This document shows positions 36,611 to 53,058 of a stretch of 64,000 bases of DNA, one piece after another (the stretch's first letter is position 1; every line of letters begins with the position of its first letter). The notes below the pieces were generated by a model. That model did no database searches, was not told where the DNA came from, and saw only the letters and a list, made by a program, of their open reading frames with translations. Both the position numbers and the translations under genes were made by a program. The DNA comes from Myxococcales bacterium (GTDB taxonomy: Bacteria; Myxococcota_A; Bradymonadia; UBA7976; UBA1532). The stretch is from assembly GCA_020633465.1 (NCBI GenBank), contig JACKDN010000007.1, positions 1 to 64,000 on the forward strand, read 5' to 3'.

Positions 36611-37389
36611 AGGCCGATCTCGCCCGACTGACCCGCCGCGTCGAGGATCTGGTGCGCGGGGGCGGCAACGCCAACCGCCTCGTGGTCGAGACCGACGCCG
36701 GCTTCGTGGTGCTGCGCGGCGCGCGCGGCGCCGACACCGTGCAGATGGAGGCGCAGGGCGGCCGCCACCTGCCCGCCGATCGCCGCCTGGACGCCGAGCA
36801 GGTGCGCCTGCTGACCGACGCGGGGCTGCGGCAGGCGTCGGCCGCGCAGTGCTTCCGCGGCCGCTTCCCCGTCACCGACGCGGACGCGCCCGAGCGCGTG
36901 GCGCGCCTCGCGCTGCACCTGCTGTCGGCGGTGTACCGCAGCCTGCCCGACGAGCCCCTGCGCCTGGACCACGAGGCCGGCGACCGGCCGACGCTCGACG
37001 ACACCCGGCTGGTCGAGGCGATGACCCACCTGAGCCGAGCCCGGGACGCGCAGGCGCGCAACCGGGTGTACATGGCGCTGTGTCGGGCGCACCTGGTGCT
37101 GCCCCTCGCCGACGACGCGGCCGAGGACGACCCCGCGCCGCGGGAGATCGAGCGTCTCGCCGACCTGCCGGTGACTGCCGTGTTCACTGACTGGGACACC
37201 CTGGACGCATTCGCGCCCCGGGGGCTGCCCACGGTGGTGCTTCAGGGCTTCGACATCTTCCCCTTGCTCGACGCCCACCGGGTGGCGTCGGTGCAGATCA
37301 ACCCCCGGGGGCGCGTCGGCGGCGAGCTGTATCGCAACGAGATCCAGACGATCACCGACGGCATCAAGCGGATCCGCGGCGTGCACTGA
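36607..37389 (+). CDS. SseB-domain protein with N-terminal chaperone-like domain
   Basis: A 260-residue soluble protein. The C-terminal half (about 130-260) matches the SseB N-terminal domain family: 'DTRLVEAMTHLSRARDAQARNRVYMALCRAHLVLPLAD' pattern (read as blocks), 'VTAVFTDWDTLDAF' and 'VQINPRGRVGGELYRNEIQ'. The N-terminal half ('GGNANRLVVETDAGFVVLRGARGADTVQMEA') looks like a small YbjN- or chaperone-type fold. In Salmonella SseB is a type III translocon part, but family members without secretion systems are common. No secretion genes are nearby. It starts with GTG overlapping the aldehyde dehydrogenase stop. Confidence 0.75.
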   Translation: MKADLARLTRRVEDLVRGGGNANRLVVETDAGFVVLRGARGADTVQMEAQGGRHLPADRRLDAEQVRLLTDAGLRQASAAQCFRGRFPVTDADAPERVARLALHLLSAVYRSLPDEPLRLDHEAGDRPTLDDTRLVEAMTHLSRARDAQARNRVYMALCRAHLVLPLADDAAEDDPAPREIERLADLPVTAVFTDWDTLDAFAPRGLPTVVLQGFDIFPLLDAHRVASVQINPRGRVGGELYRNEIQTITDGIKRIRGVH

Positions 37390-37511
37390 CCGGCCACCAC
37401 AGCCGGAGTCACGGGCGAGGCTGCGGCGGCAGGCATCGACGAAATGGGAGGCCGAACGCCCCTCTATTTCCGCCTGCTTCGTATATTTCCAGGAAACGTG
37501 AGCCAAAGAAC

Positions 37512-37540
37512 TTGGCCACGGCTCGTTATCTTGCTAGCTT
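37512..37540 (+). promoter_or_regulatory. candidate sigma-70-type promoter for the giant repeat protein
   Basis: In the 177-base gap before the giant gene, which is unusually AT-rich for this genome, a TTGGCC (37512-37517) and TAGCTT (37535-37540) are separated by 17 bases. They sit 27 bases upstream of the chosen ATG at 37567. The match to TTGACA/TATAAT is moderate, so this is a candidate only. Confidence 0.35.
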
Positions 37541-37566
37541 CCGGCGCATTGGTCGGGGGTACGTCC

Positions 37567-45867
<8,301 letters not shown>

Positions 45868-45933
45868 TGCGCCCCCGGGGCGCCGCCGCCCGGCGCGCGC
45901 CCCGCCCCTCCCTGCTCACCCGTCTGTCCGTCC

Positions 45934-45997
45934 CCCCGACCCGATCCGCGCGACGGTCGGGGTGCGCTCTCTTCGCGCGCGCCCGCGCGCGAAGAGA
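45934..45997. terminator. two adjacent hairpins between the giant gene and OmpA gene
   Basis: The first hairpin pairs 45934-45941 with 45955-45962 (eight bases, 13-base loop). The second pairs 45968-45981 with 45984-45997, a perfect 14-base stem with only two bases between arms, practically a 12-base stem with a six-base loop. No T-run follows, so a classical intrinsic terminator is not certain; an AT-rich run ('gtaaaaatt') follows instead. They lie in the 211-base gap after a large gene and before a new start, where termination is expected. Confidence 0.5.
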
Positions 45998-46078
45998 TTC
46001 GGTGTAAAAATTCGCTCCATAAGACAACCCGTGTTAGTCAGACCCGACGGATCCGTTCCCCCGCTGGGAGGTTTGCGT

Positions 46079-48283
46079 ATGTCCCTGCGTCGCAGCTTGC
46101 TTCTGGTGTGTACTCTGCTGTGTTCCGCAGCGCCGGCCGCGGCGCAGGACGTTCAGCTCTTCAAGCCAGCGCTGGGTACCTACAACTACCTGATGGTCGA
46201 GGGTGTCCGGACCGCCGAGGCGGGCTACCTGATTCCTTCGCTGTACCTGAACCTGGCCAGCGATCCCCTCGTGCGGCGCAACAGCGACGGCGACATCATC
46301 GAGGGTCAGCAGATCGTCGAGTGGCTGTCGACGGCCAACGTGATGCTGGCCTACGGCGTCGTGCCCGAGCTCGAGCTGGGCATCGACCTGCCGGTGCACT
46401 ACGCGTCGGGCGCGCAGCTCGACGATCAGGGCGACGACGGCGTCGGCCTCGGCGATCTGCGCTTCATGGCCAAGTTCCGCCTGCTGACGCCCAACGCGGA
46501 CGAGGACGAGCGCCAGCCCATCGGCATCGCGCTGTTCGTGCCCCTGACCGCGCCGACCGGCGACACGTCGAAGTTCGTGGCCGAAGAGGGCGTGACGGTC
46601 AACCCGATGCTGGTGCTCGAGGCGATCTACGAGGTGTTCCGGTTCGCCATCGACGCCGGCGTGAAGTTCCGCGAGGGGACGCAGTTCGAGACCCTCGAGC
46701 TGGGCCACGAGTTCACCTACGGCGTGGGCGTCGGCATCAAGCCGGGCACCGACGCGGTGGAGCTGCTGGCCGAGATCAACGGCGCCACCGCCCTGAGCGA
46801 CGTGCCCTCGATCAGCGCCACGACCCCCCTGCAGTCGCAGGTGGGCGCGCGCTGGTTCACCGAGTCCGACATCGTGCTGACCGGCGGCGTCGGCACCGGC
46901 TTCCACTCCGACTACGGCGCGCCCGAGTGGCGCATCCTGGCCGGCATCTCGTGGCAGCCCAACCCCTGCGGCGACGACACGGACGGCGACGGCATCGGCG
47001 ATGAGTGCGACAACTGCGTCGGCGCGGCCAACGAGGACCAGCTCGACACCGACGGCGACGGGCTCGGCGACGTCTGCGACAACTGCGCCGAGACGCCCAA
47101 CCCCGACCAGGCGGACGCCGACGGCGACGGGCGCGGCGACGTCTGCGACAACTGCCAGTCGGTGGCCAACCCCGATCAGGTCAACAGCGACGGCGACGCG
47201 CTCGGCGACGCGTGCGACAACTGCGCCGCGGTCGACAACCCCGACCAGGCGGACGCCGACGGCGACGGGCTCGGCGACGTCTGCGACAACTGCCAGGCCG
47301 CCGCCAACCCGGAGCAGATGGACACCGACGGCGACGGCCGCGGCGACGTCTGCGACAACTGCCAGTCGGTCGCCAACCCCGACCAGGCCGACGGCGACGC
47401 CGACGGCATCGGCGACGCGTGCGACTACTGCGCCCAGAAGCCCGGGGGCGCGAGCGATCGCGACGGCGACGGCATCGGCGACGAGTGCGACAACTGCCCC
47501 GACTTCAAGAACCCCGAGCAGGGCGACGTGGACGGCGACGGCGAGGGTGACGCCTGTGACTGCACCATCAGCCTCGGCGAGCGGATTCACTTCAAGTTCG
47601 ACAAGTGGGCGCTGCGCGAGGACAGCGAGCCGGTGCTCGACCGGCTGGCCGCCATCCTGAAGGCCTACCCGCAGTTCAAGCGCATCGAGGTGCAGGGCCA
47701 CACCGACACCAGCGGCTCGGACAAGTACAACCTGCGCCTGTCGCGCAACCGCGCGCGCACCGTGAAGCGCTACCTGAGCCGCTCGGGCAAGGTGAAGCGC
47801 GACCGGATGCTGGCCTGCGGCTATGGCGAGTACCAGCTGGCGGAGTGGACGCCCGACGGGGTGAAGAACCAGAACAACCGGCGGGTGCAGTTCGTGATCC
47901 TCGAGGTCGACACCAGCGCCGGGGGCGAGTTCAAGCAGTGCCCCTGGCCGGTGAAGGTGCGCGAGTGCCCCGACGCCTTGACGGCCGACTGGATCCCGGG
48001 CGTGGATCGCGGCCCGCGCATCGGCCCCGACGGCACGCCCTTCGAGCGGCCGGAGCCCCCGCGCGAGGTGCCGCCCGGCGGCCAGGTGCCGCCCGCGGGC
48101 CAGGTGCCCCCCCGCCCCGCCAGCCGCGCCGGCGCCGCCCACCGGCCAGGCGCCGCCCGCGCCGCCCGCCGGCCAGGCGCCGCCCGCCGCCGCCCAGGCG
48201 ACCCCGCGCCGCCCGCCGCCCAGGCGCCGCCCGCGCCGGCAGCCCAGACGCCCCCCGCGCCGCCGGCCCCCGCCAAGCCCTGA
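46079..48283 (+). CDS. OmpA-family protein with thrombospondin type 3 repeats
   Basis: A 734-residue outer membrane protein. The signal peptide ends 'AAPAAAQ'. Residues 25-290 form a beta-barrel-like domain (transporter/porin type). Nine thrombospondin type 3 calcium-binding units of the form 'DTDGDGLGDVCDNC' follow (about 295-495). An OmpA peptidoglycan-binding domain (500-610) has 'IHFKFDKWAL', 'VQGHTDTSGSDKYNLRLSRNRA' pattern blocks and 'NRRVQF'. A Pro-rich tail ends the protein. Within the tail, codons from 48107 to about 48205 read Arg-rich, while the shifted frame restores the 'GQAPPAPPAGQAPP' repeat, so a compensating pair of indels is likely. Start at 46079 has GGGAGG seven bases upstream. 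Confidence 0.92.
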   Translation: MSLRRSLLLVCTLLCSAAPAAAQDVQLFKPALGTYNYLMVEGVRTAEAGYLIPSLYLNLASDPLVRRNSDGDIIEGQQIVEWLSTANVMLAYGVVPELELGIDLPVHYASGAQLDDQGDDGVGLGDLRFMAKFRLLTPNADEDERQPIGIALFVPLTAPTGDTSKFVAEEGVTVNPMLVLEAIYEVFRFAIDAGVKFREGTQFETLELGHEFTYGVGVGIKPGTDAVELLAEINGATALSDVPSISATTPLQSQVGARWFTESDIVLTGGVGTGFHSDYGAPEWRILAGISWQPNPCGDDTDGDGIGDECDNCVGAANEDQLDTDGDGLGDVCDNCAETPNPDQADADGDGRGDVCDNCQSVANPDQVNSDGDALGDACDNCAAVDNPDQADADGDGLGDVCDNCQAAANPEQMDTDGDGRGDVCDNCQSVANPDQADGDADGIGDACDYCAQKPGGASDRDGDGIGDECDNCPDFKNPEQGDVDGDGEGDACDCTISLGERIHFKFDKWALREDSEPVLDRLAAILKAYPQFKRIEVQGHTDTSGSDKYNLRLSRNRARTVKRYLSRSGKVKRDRMLACGYGEYQLAEWTPDGVKNQNNRRVQFVILEVDTSAGGEFKQCPWPVKVRECPDALTADWIPGVDRGPRIGPDGTPFERPEPPREVPPGGQVPPAGQVPPRPASRAGAAHRPGAARAARRPGAARRRPGDPAPPAAQAPPAPAAQTPPAPPAPAKP

Positions 48284-48307
48284 CCGACTGCGCCGCGGCG
48301 CCGCGGC

Positions 48308-50302
48308 TCAGTTCGGATCGGGCAGGTACCAGATGGGCGACGTCCACGCGCGCTCGCGCACCGTCTTCGGCACCGCCGGATCGTCGCAGGCGGCCGGCCG
48401 GTCGTCCCCTTCCAGGTCGAGGCAGGCCCAGGCGCTCCAGCGGCAGCTCGGCACCTCGAGCACCCGCGCGTAGTAGAAGGCGGGCGCGGTCGGATCGAAG
48501 TCGTCGTCGGTCCACACGCCGCACAGCGCGTCGGCCCCCTGCCCCGTCGGCTGGCAGGCCGCGTCCACGCCGGCGTCGGGCGCGGCGGCGCCGGCGGCCA
48601 CGACCACCTTCTCGCGCAGCTGGCCGTCGGCGTCGACCCAACCCTTGATCACCTCGACCCGCTCCAGGGGCGCCCCCGGGCGCGCCGGCGCGCCCGCGTC
48701 GCGCAGCGCGCTGATCACGAAGCGCGGCGCGCCGCTCATGGCCGCGCCCAGGCGCCCGCCCATCGGCACGCCCTCGGCGTAGCCCCGCGTCACCAACCCC
48801 GGGTCGTCGCAGATCGCGTCGTCGAAGCCCCAGCCGCCGAAGAAGCGCACGCCGATGCGGGGCCCGCTCGTGCCGTACACCTCGCGCCGCCGCAGCGCGT
48901 CGAACAGGGCCTCGCGCGTGTTCTCCTCGGCCCAGACCGCCGCCAACCCGCCCGGGTTGAACAGCACGCCGCCGGGCGTCAGCGTCCCGTCGCTCAAGCG
49001 CTTGGTGTCGGCGTCCTCGTTGTTGCCCCAATGGCCGGGCCAGTCCCGCTCGGCCACCAGGCCCGGCGTGCCGTTGTGCGTGTCCGTCGCCGCGATGATG
49101 CCCAGCTCGAAGGGGTTCACCCCCAGCGCCTTCCACTGCGCCAGGCCGCGCAGCAGCGCGCCGCGCGCGAAGTCGTAGCGCGACAGGCAACCCTGCCCGA
49201 TCATCGCGCCGCGCCCGGTCCCCTCCCCGCAGTCGCTGGCCTCGGGGCGCAGCTTCTCGAAGCGGCAGGCCTCGTCGGGCGCGCCCAGCGGATCACCGAA
49301 GGCCGGGTGACACTCGCTGTCGCCCTTGTGCTGCATGATCTCCAGCAGGGGCTCGAGCCGCGCCCGCCGCGCGGCCACCGCGCGCTGCTCGGCCACCGTC
49401 TCGGCCCCCATCCAGGTCAGCGCGAACAGGTTGCCGTTGCTCCAGTTGCCGTTGTGCGGGATGGCCAGCACGTCGCAGTCGCCCGGCGCGTCGAGGCACT
49501 CGCGCTCGAGCCGCGCGAACAGGCCGTCCGGCGTGGGCTCGTCGAAGTACGTCACCGGCAGATCGGGCACGTCGTCGCCGCGGAACAGCACGTTGCGGTG
49601 CAGGTTGCTCAGGCCCGTCGCCGCCGAGTACTCGTAGGCCACGAAGGCGGTGAAATCGCAGGTGGGCCCGACGCTCTGCGCGGCGTTCGCCGCCTCGCGC
49701 GTGCGCTGCCACACGTCCGCCGCGCCCTCGGCGCAGTCCACGCGCCCCGCGCCGCAGACGTCGTTGAAGCGCGTCGGCGCCGGCCGGGTGAGCGTCAGCC
49801 CGAAGTTCGCGACGCTGGCCCCCTCGGCGCGACGATAGCCGATGCAGGTGGCGCTGTCGTAGGCCGCGCTGCCCGGCGTCGTGCAGGCCTGGATCTCGGC
49901 GAGGAACTCCGCGTGATCGGTCACCGCCGCGAAGTCGAGGGGCCGCGCGAGGCGCACCGTCGTCTGCCCCACCCCGTCCGGCCCGACCGGCGGCAGCTGC
50001 ACCGCCTCGCCCCGCGCGAAGCGGTAGGCGTCCTCGGGGCGGTTGCGCACGTCGAACACCCACGCGTCGAACGAGTAGGCCGTGTGCACGTGCAGATCGC
50101 CGAAGTACAGGTTGCGCTCGGGCGCGAAGTCGGCGCAGCGCCCCGTCGGCGGCGCCGCGTCCGCGCGGTCGGTGTCCGGCTCGGCGTCCCCCGCCGCGGC
50201 GTCTGCCGGCGCCGCGTCGACCCGCGGCGTCGCGTCCCCGCCGTCGTCGTCGCAGCCGGTCGCCGCCAGCGCCGCGGCCAGCATCAGGGTCGTCCTCTTC
50301 AT
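48308..50302 (-). CDS. DUF3604 (PHP-like) lipoprotein
   Basis: A 664-residue exported protein. The N-terminus is a lipoprotein signal with lipobox 'LAATGC' followed by an Asp/Ala-rich linker. The body is DUF3604, a PHP-related metal-binding domain: 'NLYFGDLHVHTAYSFDAW' with the HxH pair near the start, 'DFAAVTDHAEF', 'AIPHNGNWSNGNLF' and 'IIAATDTHNGTPG'. Many Cys suggest disulfides and an extracytoplasmic site. A hydrolase (phosphoesterase-like) role is likely from the fold, with unknown substrate. The ATG overlaps the stop of the HupE-like gene (ATGA); the DUF3604-HupE-PPIase set recurs in such genomes. Confidence 0.88.
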   Translation of the reverse strand: MKRTTLMLAAALAATGCDDDGGDATPRVDAAPADAAAGDAEPDTDRADAAPPTGRCADFAPERNLYFGDLHVHTAYSFDAWVFDVRNRPEDAYRFARGEAVQLPPVGPDGVGQTTVRLARPLDFAAVTDHAEFLAEIQACTTPGSAAYDSATCIGYRRAEGASVANFGLTLTRPAPTRFNDVCGAGRVDCAEGAADVWQRTREAANAAQSVGPTCDFTAFVAYEYSAATGLSNLHRNVLFRGDDVPDLPVTYFDEPTPDGLFARLERECLDAPGDCDVLAIPHNGNWSNGNLFALTWMGAETVAEQRAVAARRARLEPLLEIMQHKGDSECHPAFGDPLGAPDEACRFEKLRPEASDCGEGTGRGAMIGQGCLSRYDFARGALLRGLAQWKALGVNPFELGIIAATDTHNGTPGLVAERDWPGHWGNNEDADTKRLSDGTLTPGGVLFNPGGLAAVWAEENTREALFDALRRREVYGTSGPRIGVRFFGGWGFDDAICDDPGLVTRGYAEGVPMGGRLGAAMSGAPRFVISALRDAGAPARPGAPLERVEVIKGWVDADGQLREKVVVAAGAAAPDAGVDAACQPTGQGADALCGVWTDDDFDPTAPAFYYARVLEVPSCRWSAWACLDLEGDDRPAACDDPAVPKTVRERAWTSPIWYLPDPN

Positions 50303-51158
50303 CCCGCGCTCCCCGTCCAGTAAAGCCCCACCACGTCGCGGATGCCCCAGGCGCCCAGCCCGATCGCCGCCGTCGTCGTCGCCCAGCCGGGCCGCGGGCC
50401 GATCCGCCGCCCCAGCGCGTCGCCCAGCACGACGAGGGCGCCGAAGCCCAAGGCCAGGCCCACCCAGGCCCCGCCGCCGACCACCGCGGGTCGGCTGACG
50501 ACGCCCCACGCCCAGCCCGCGGCCAGCGCCCCGACCGCCAGCCAGCGCCCCTCGTCCAGCGCCCAGGGCCGCGCCGCCACCCACGCGCAGGCCAGCGCGG
50601 CGACGCCCAGCGCCGCCGCCGCCGGCCCGCCGAGCGTCCAGCCGACCGCCCACCCGCGGCCGCGCCAGCGCCCGCCGCCCCGCGCGCTCGCCGCGCCCAG
50701 ACCAACAGCATCAGCAGCCCCAGCGCCCCGCCGAGCTGGCGACCCAGCGCGCGCAGCGTCGCGTCCGCCCCCTCGGCGCGCGCCGGCGGGTGAAGCGTCG
50801 CCCGTGGCCGCGCCGCGGTCAGGTGGACGCGCTCGACGCGCCCGTCCGGCCAGGTCACCGTCACCAGCGCCGACGCCGCCGGCAGCGCGACCCCCTCCAG
50901 CCCCACCCAGCCGGGCGCGCAGCCCAGGGTCCAGCGCTCGACCACCCGCGACTCGAGCCGCGCGACCCGCGGCGCGTCCGCCGGCCCGCAGGGCAGCACC
51001 GGCCGCAGCCGGTCGCCCCCGTAGGGCTCGGCCTCGACGATCCACCGTGCCGTGAAGCCCGCCGCGCCGGCGGTGAGATCGAGGCGGGCCGGACGGAAGT
51101 CGTGCGCCGACGCGACCGCGGGCGCCGCGACCAGCAGCGCCAGGAGCGCCCCCCTCAC
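50299..51158 (-). pseudogene. HupE/UreJ-like membrane protein, frameshifted
   Basis: The first part reads from GTG 51158: signal peptide then 'AHDFRPARLDLTAGAAGF', the start typical of HupE/UreJ-2 family proteins, and an extracytoplasmic domain to about 'GLLMLLVWARRA'. From about 50,690-50,670 the hydrophobic C-terminal half continues only in another frame ('GWAVGWTLGGPAAAALGV', 'GFGALVVLGDALGRRIG', 'VVGLYWTGSAG') and stops at 50299. The whole span is 860 bases; one extra base would give a 286-residue protein. The switch lies in a G-rich run, so a sequencing indel is as likely as a real lesion. Start overlaps the PPIase stop (GTGA), and the C-terminal stop overlaps the DUF3604 ATG exactly, which argues the gene is functional. 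Confidence 0.65.
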
Positions 51159-51958
51159 GGCGCGGTCCGCACGACCGGGTGGCGCGCCCGCAGCCGCTCG
51201 AGCGCCGCGTCGAAGGCCGCCGCGCGCGCCTCGCGCCGCCAGTCCGCCTCCACCTCGCCGCGCGCCTCGGCCAGCGTCGGCGCCCCGCCGGGCAGCACCT
51301 CGGTGATGCGCACCAGGTGGCGGCCGTAGCTCGAGGGGACGGGCCCGAACCAGCCCCCCGGCTCGCCGGGCACCACGGCGTCGGCGAACTCGGCGCCCAT
51401 CAGCCCGGCCAGCTGGTCCCGCGCCTTCACCCGCAGCGCGCCGCCGTGCACGAAGGTGTCGCCGAGGCTGGCGGGATCGGCGCCGGCCGCGAGCGCCGCC
51501 CGCGCGGCCTGCACCGCGGCGTCGTCGCGCTCGCGGCGGAAGAAGACGTGCTGGAACGACACGCGCCGCGGCCGCGCGAAGCGCTCCGGGTGGGCCGCGA
51601 GGTGGGCCGCGAGGATCGCGTCGTCCGGCGCGCCCACCGGCGCGTCCTCGAGCAGGAACCGCATCTTCTGCACCAGCCGCCGGCGGACGATCGGATCACC
51701 CTGGGCCAGGCCGGCCCCGAGGGCCTCGCGGTACAGCACCTCCTGATCGACCTGGTCGGCCACGGCGGCCTCGAGCTCGGCGGGCGTCGGCGGTGCGCCG
51801 GTGCGCGCGACGTGCTGGCGGCGCAGGGCGTCGACCAGCGCCTCGTCCACCACGATCGGCGCCGGCGCGTCCGGCGCTGGCCGGCGCGCGACGTCGACCG
51901 CCGCCCAGGCCAGGCCGAGCAGCACGAAGAGGGTGGTGGGGTGCAGCAGAGCCCGCAT
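51155..51958 (-). CDS. parvulin-type peptidyl-prolyl isomerase
   Basis: A 267-residue exported folding factor. An N-terminal helix ('TTLFVLLGLAWAAVDVA') anchors or exports it. Residues 40-115 are a SurA-like helical segment ('VADQVDQEVLYREALGAGL'). Residues 130-225 form the PpiC/parvulin domain: 'RRVSFQHVFFRRER', 'FVHGGALRVKARDQLAGLMGAEFADAV', 'GWFGPVPSSYGRHLVRI'. It isomerises Xaa-Pro bonds in periplasmic proteins. The stop overlaps the HupE-like start by four bases, so it is the first gene of the PPIase-HupE-DUF3604 operon. Confidence 0.88.
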   Translation of the reverse strand: MRALLHPTTLFVLLGLAWAAVDVARRPAPDAPAPIVVDEALVDALRRQHVARTGAPPTPAELEAAVADQVDQEVLYREALGAGLAQGDPIVRRRLVQKMRFLLEDAPVGAPDDAILAAHLAAHPERFARPRRVSFQHVFFRRERDDAAVQAARAALAAGADPASLGDTFVHGGALRVKARDQLAGLMGAEFADAVVPGEPGGWFGPVPSSYGRHLVRITEVLPGGAPTLAEARGEVEADWRREARAAAFDAALERLRARHPVVRTAP

Positions 51959-52012
51959 GGACGCTCGCCGGCCGGTTCGGGGCCGCGATGGTAGCGCCTC
52001 GGGCCGCGGGGA

Positions 52013-52537
52013 TCACTCGCCGGGCGGCGGCGGGGGCGGCGGCGCGTCGGGGGGGCCGCGGCGATCGCGCGGCCCACGCCGCCCGCGCCGCCCCTCGCGG
52101 TGCCCGCGCCCGCGCTGCATGGTCTTGAGCTGGGCGCGCTGCTCGGGCGTCAGCAGCGCGCGGATGTCGAGCAGCGCGCTCACCTTCAGGCGCCGCAGCG
52201 TCGTCTCGAGCTGACCCACGCGCTCGACCTGGGCCAGCACCGCCTTCTTGTCGGGGGCGTCGGTGTCGAGCAGGCGGTGCAGCTCGATGCGGGCCACCTT
52301 CAGCTCGGCCTTCGCGGTGATGGCCTCCTTCTGCGCCGTGTAGGCCCGCGCCTTCACCTTCTCCAGCGTGGCGTCGTCGAGGCCCAGGCGCTCGGCGGCG
52401 CGATCCAGCCGACCGGGATCGAGCAGCGCGTCCGGGCCACGCCCCCCCGGTCCTCGCCCACCCGGCCCGGCCCAGGCCACGCCCCCGGCCAGCAGCAAGG
52501 CGGACAGCATCATCAGGGACAGCGCGCGCACGTTCAT
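52013..52537 (-). CDS. Spy/CpxP-like periplasmic protein (LTxxQ)
   Basis: A 174-residue exported helical protein. The signal peptide ends 'GGVAWAG'. The mature part is predominantly charged helices with 'RLGLDDATLEKVKARAYTAQKEAITAKAELK' pattern and the family motif 'LLTPEQRAQLKTM'. The C-terminus is an Arg/Pro-rich tail. Spy/CpxP relatives act as chaperones or metal sensors at the membrane. Being the third gene after an ECF sigma factor and an anti-sigma-like protein, it may be the periplasmic sensor or effector of that sigma system, as CnrX is in metal-responsive Cnr systems. The comparison with Cnr is by layout only. Confidence 0.85.
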   Translation of the reverse strand: MNVRALSLMMLSALLLAGGVAWAGPGGRGPGGRGPDALLDPGRLDRAAERLGLDDATLEKVKARAYTAQKEAITAKAELKVARIELHRLLDTDAPDKKAVLAQVERVGQLETTLRRLKVSALLDIRALLTPEQRAQLKTMQRGRGHREGRRGRRGPRDRRGPPDAPPPPPPPGE

Positions 52538-52554
52538 CGGTCGTCTCCAGCAGC

Positions 52555-53058
52555 TCACAGGGTCACGTCCAGCAGATCGCCCAACGCCAGGTAGTCGTCG
52601 GGCAGGGTGTCGTCGGCGAAGCCCACCTCGTCTTCGGGCGCGTCCTCCAGCACGGTCAGCGCGAGGAAGACGTCGTCGGCCGCCTCGTCGTCGGCCTCGT
52701 CGTCGGGGGCGGCGAGCGCCTCGTCGGCCTCGACGTCGAGCGCCTGCTCCACGTCGAGGGCCGCGACCACCTCGGAGAGGCTCACCGCCGGCCCGCCGTC
52801 GGGGCGCGCCGGCGACGGGGGCGGCGCCTCGGTCGCGCGCAGGCCGATGACGAGCGCCGCGGCGGCGGTCGCGGCGAGCGCCAGGCCCCCGCCCCAGGCG
52901 AAGATCGAGCGCCGCGCCCCGCCCGCCAGCCGCTGCCGCAGCGCGCGGTCGAAGGCCGCCGCGTTCGTCGGCTCCGGCCGGTAGGCGTCGCGCACCGCGT
53001 CGAGGAAGGCGCGGTCGTCCGAGCGCAGATCGTCGCGCTGCCGATCGTCGTCGCGCAT
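52555..53058 (-). CDS. putative anti-sigma factor, single-pass membrane
   Basis: A 167-residue protein with no recognised domain. Residues 1-45 are charged and would face the cytoplasm, a membrane helix ('GGGLALAATAAAALVIGL') lies at about 53-71, and the remainder is a highly acidic periplasmic part with many Asp/Glu/Ala, ending 'DDYLALGDLLDVTL'. It overlaps the sigma factor stop by one base (TGATG), so the two are made together, the usual arrangement of an ECF sigma factor and its membrane anti-sigma. There is no zinc-finger HxxxCxxC motif, so the anti-sigma call relies on context and topology. Confidence 0.65.
   Translation of the reverse strand: MRDDDRQRDDLRSDDRAFLDAVRDAYRPEPTNAAAFDRALRQRLAGGARRSIFAWGGGLALAATAAAALVIGLRATEAPPPSPARPDGGPAVSLSEVVAALDVEQALDVEADEALAAPDDEADDEAADDVFLALTVLEDAPEDEVGFADDTLPDDYLALGDLLDVTL

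Noticed and set aside
36607..37389. Type III secretion translocon gene sseB
   Set aside because: Only the domain family is shared; no secretion apparatus or effector genes are nearby, and such domains are common outside secretion systems.
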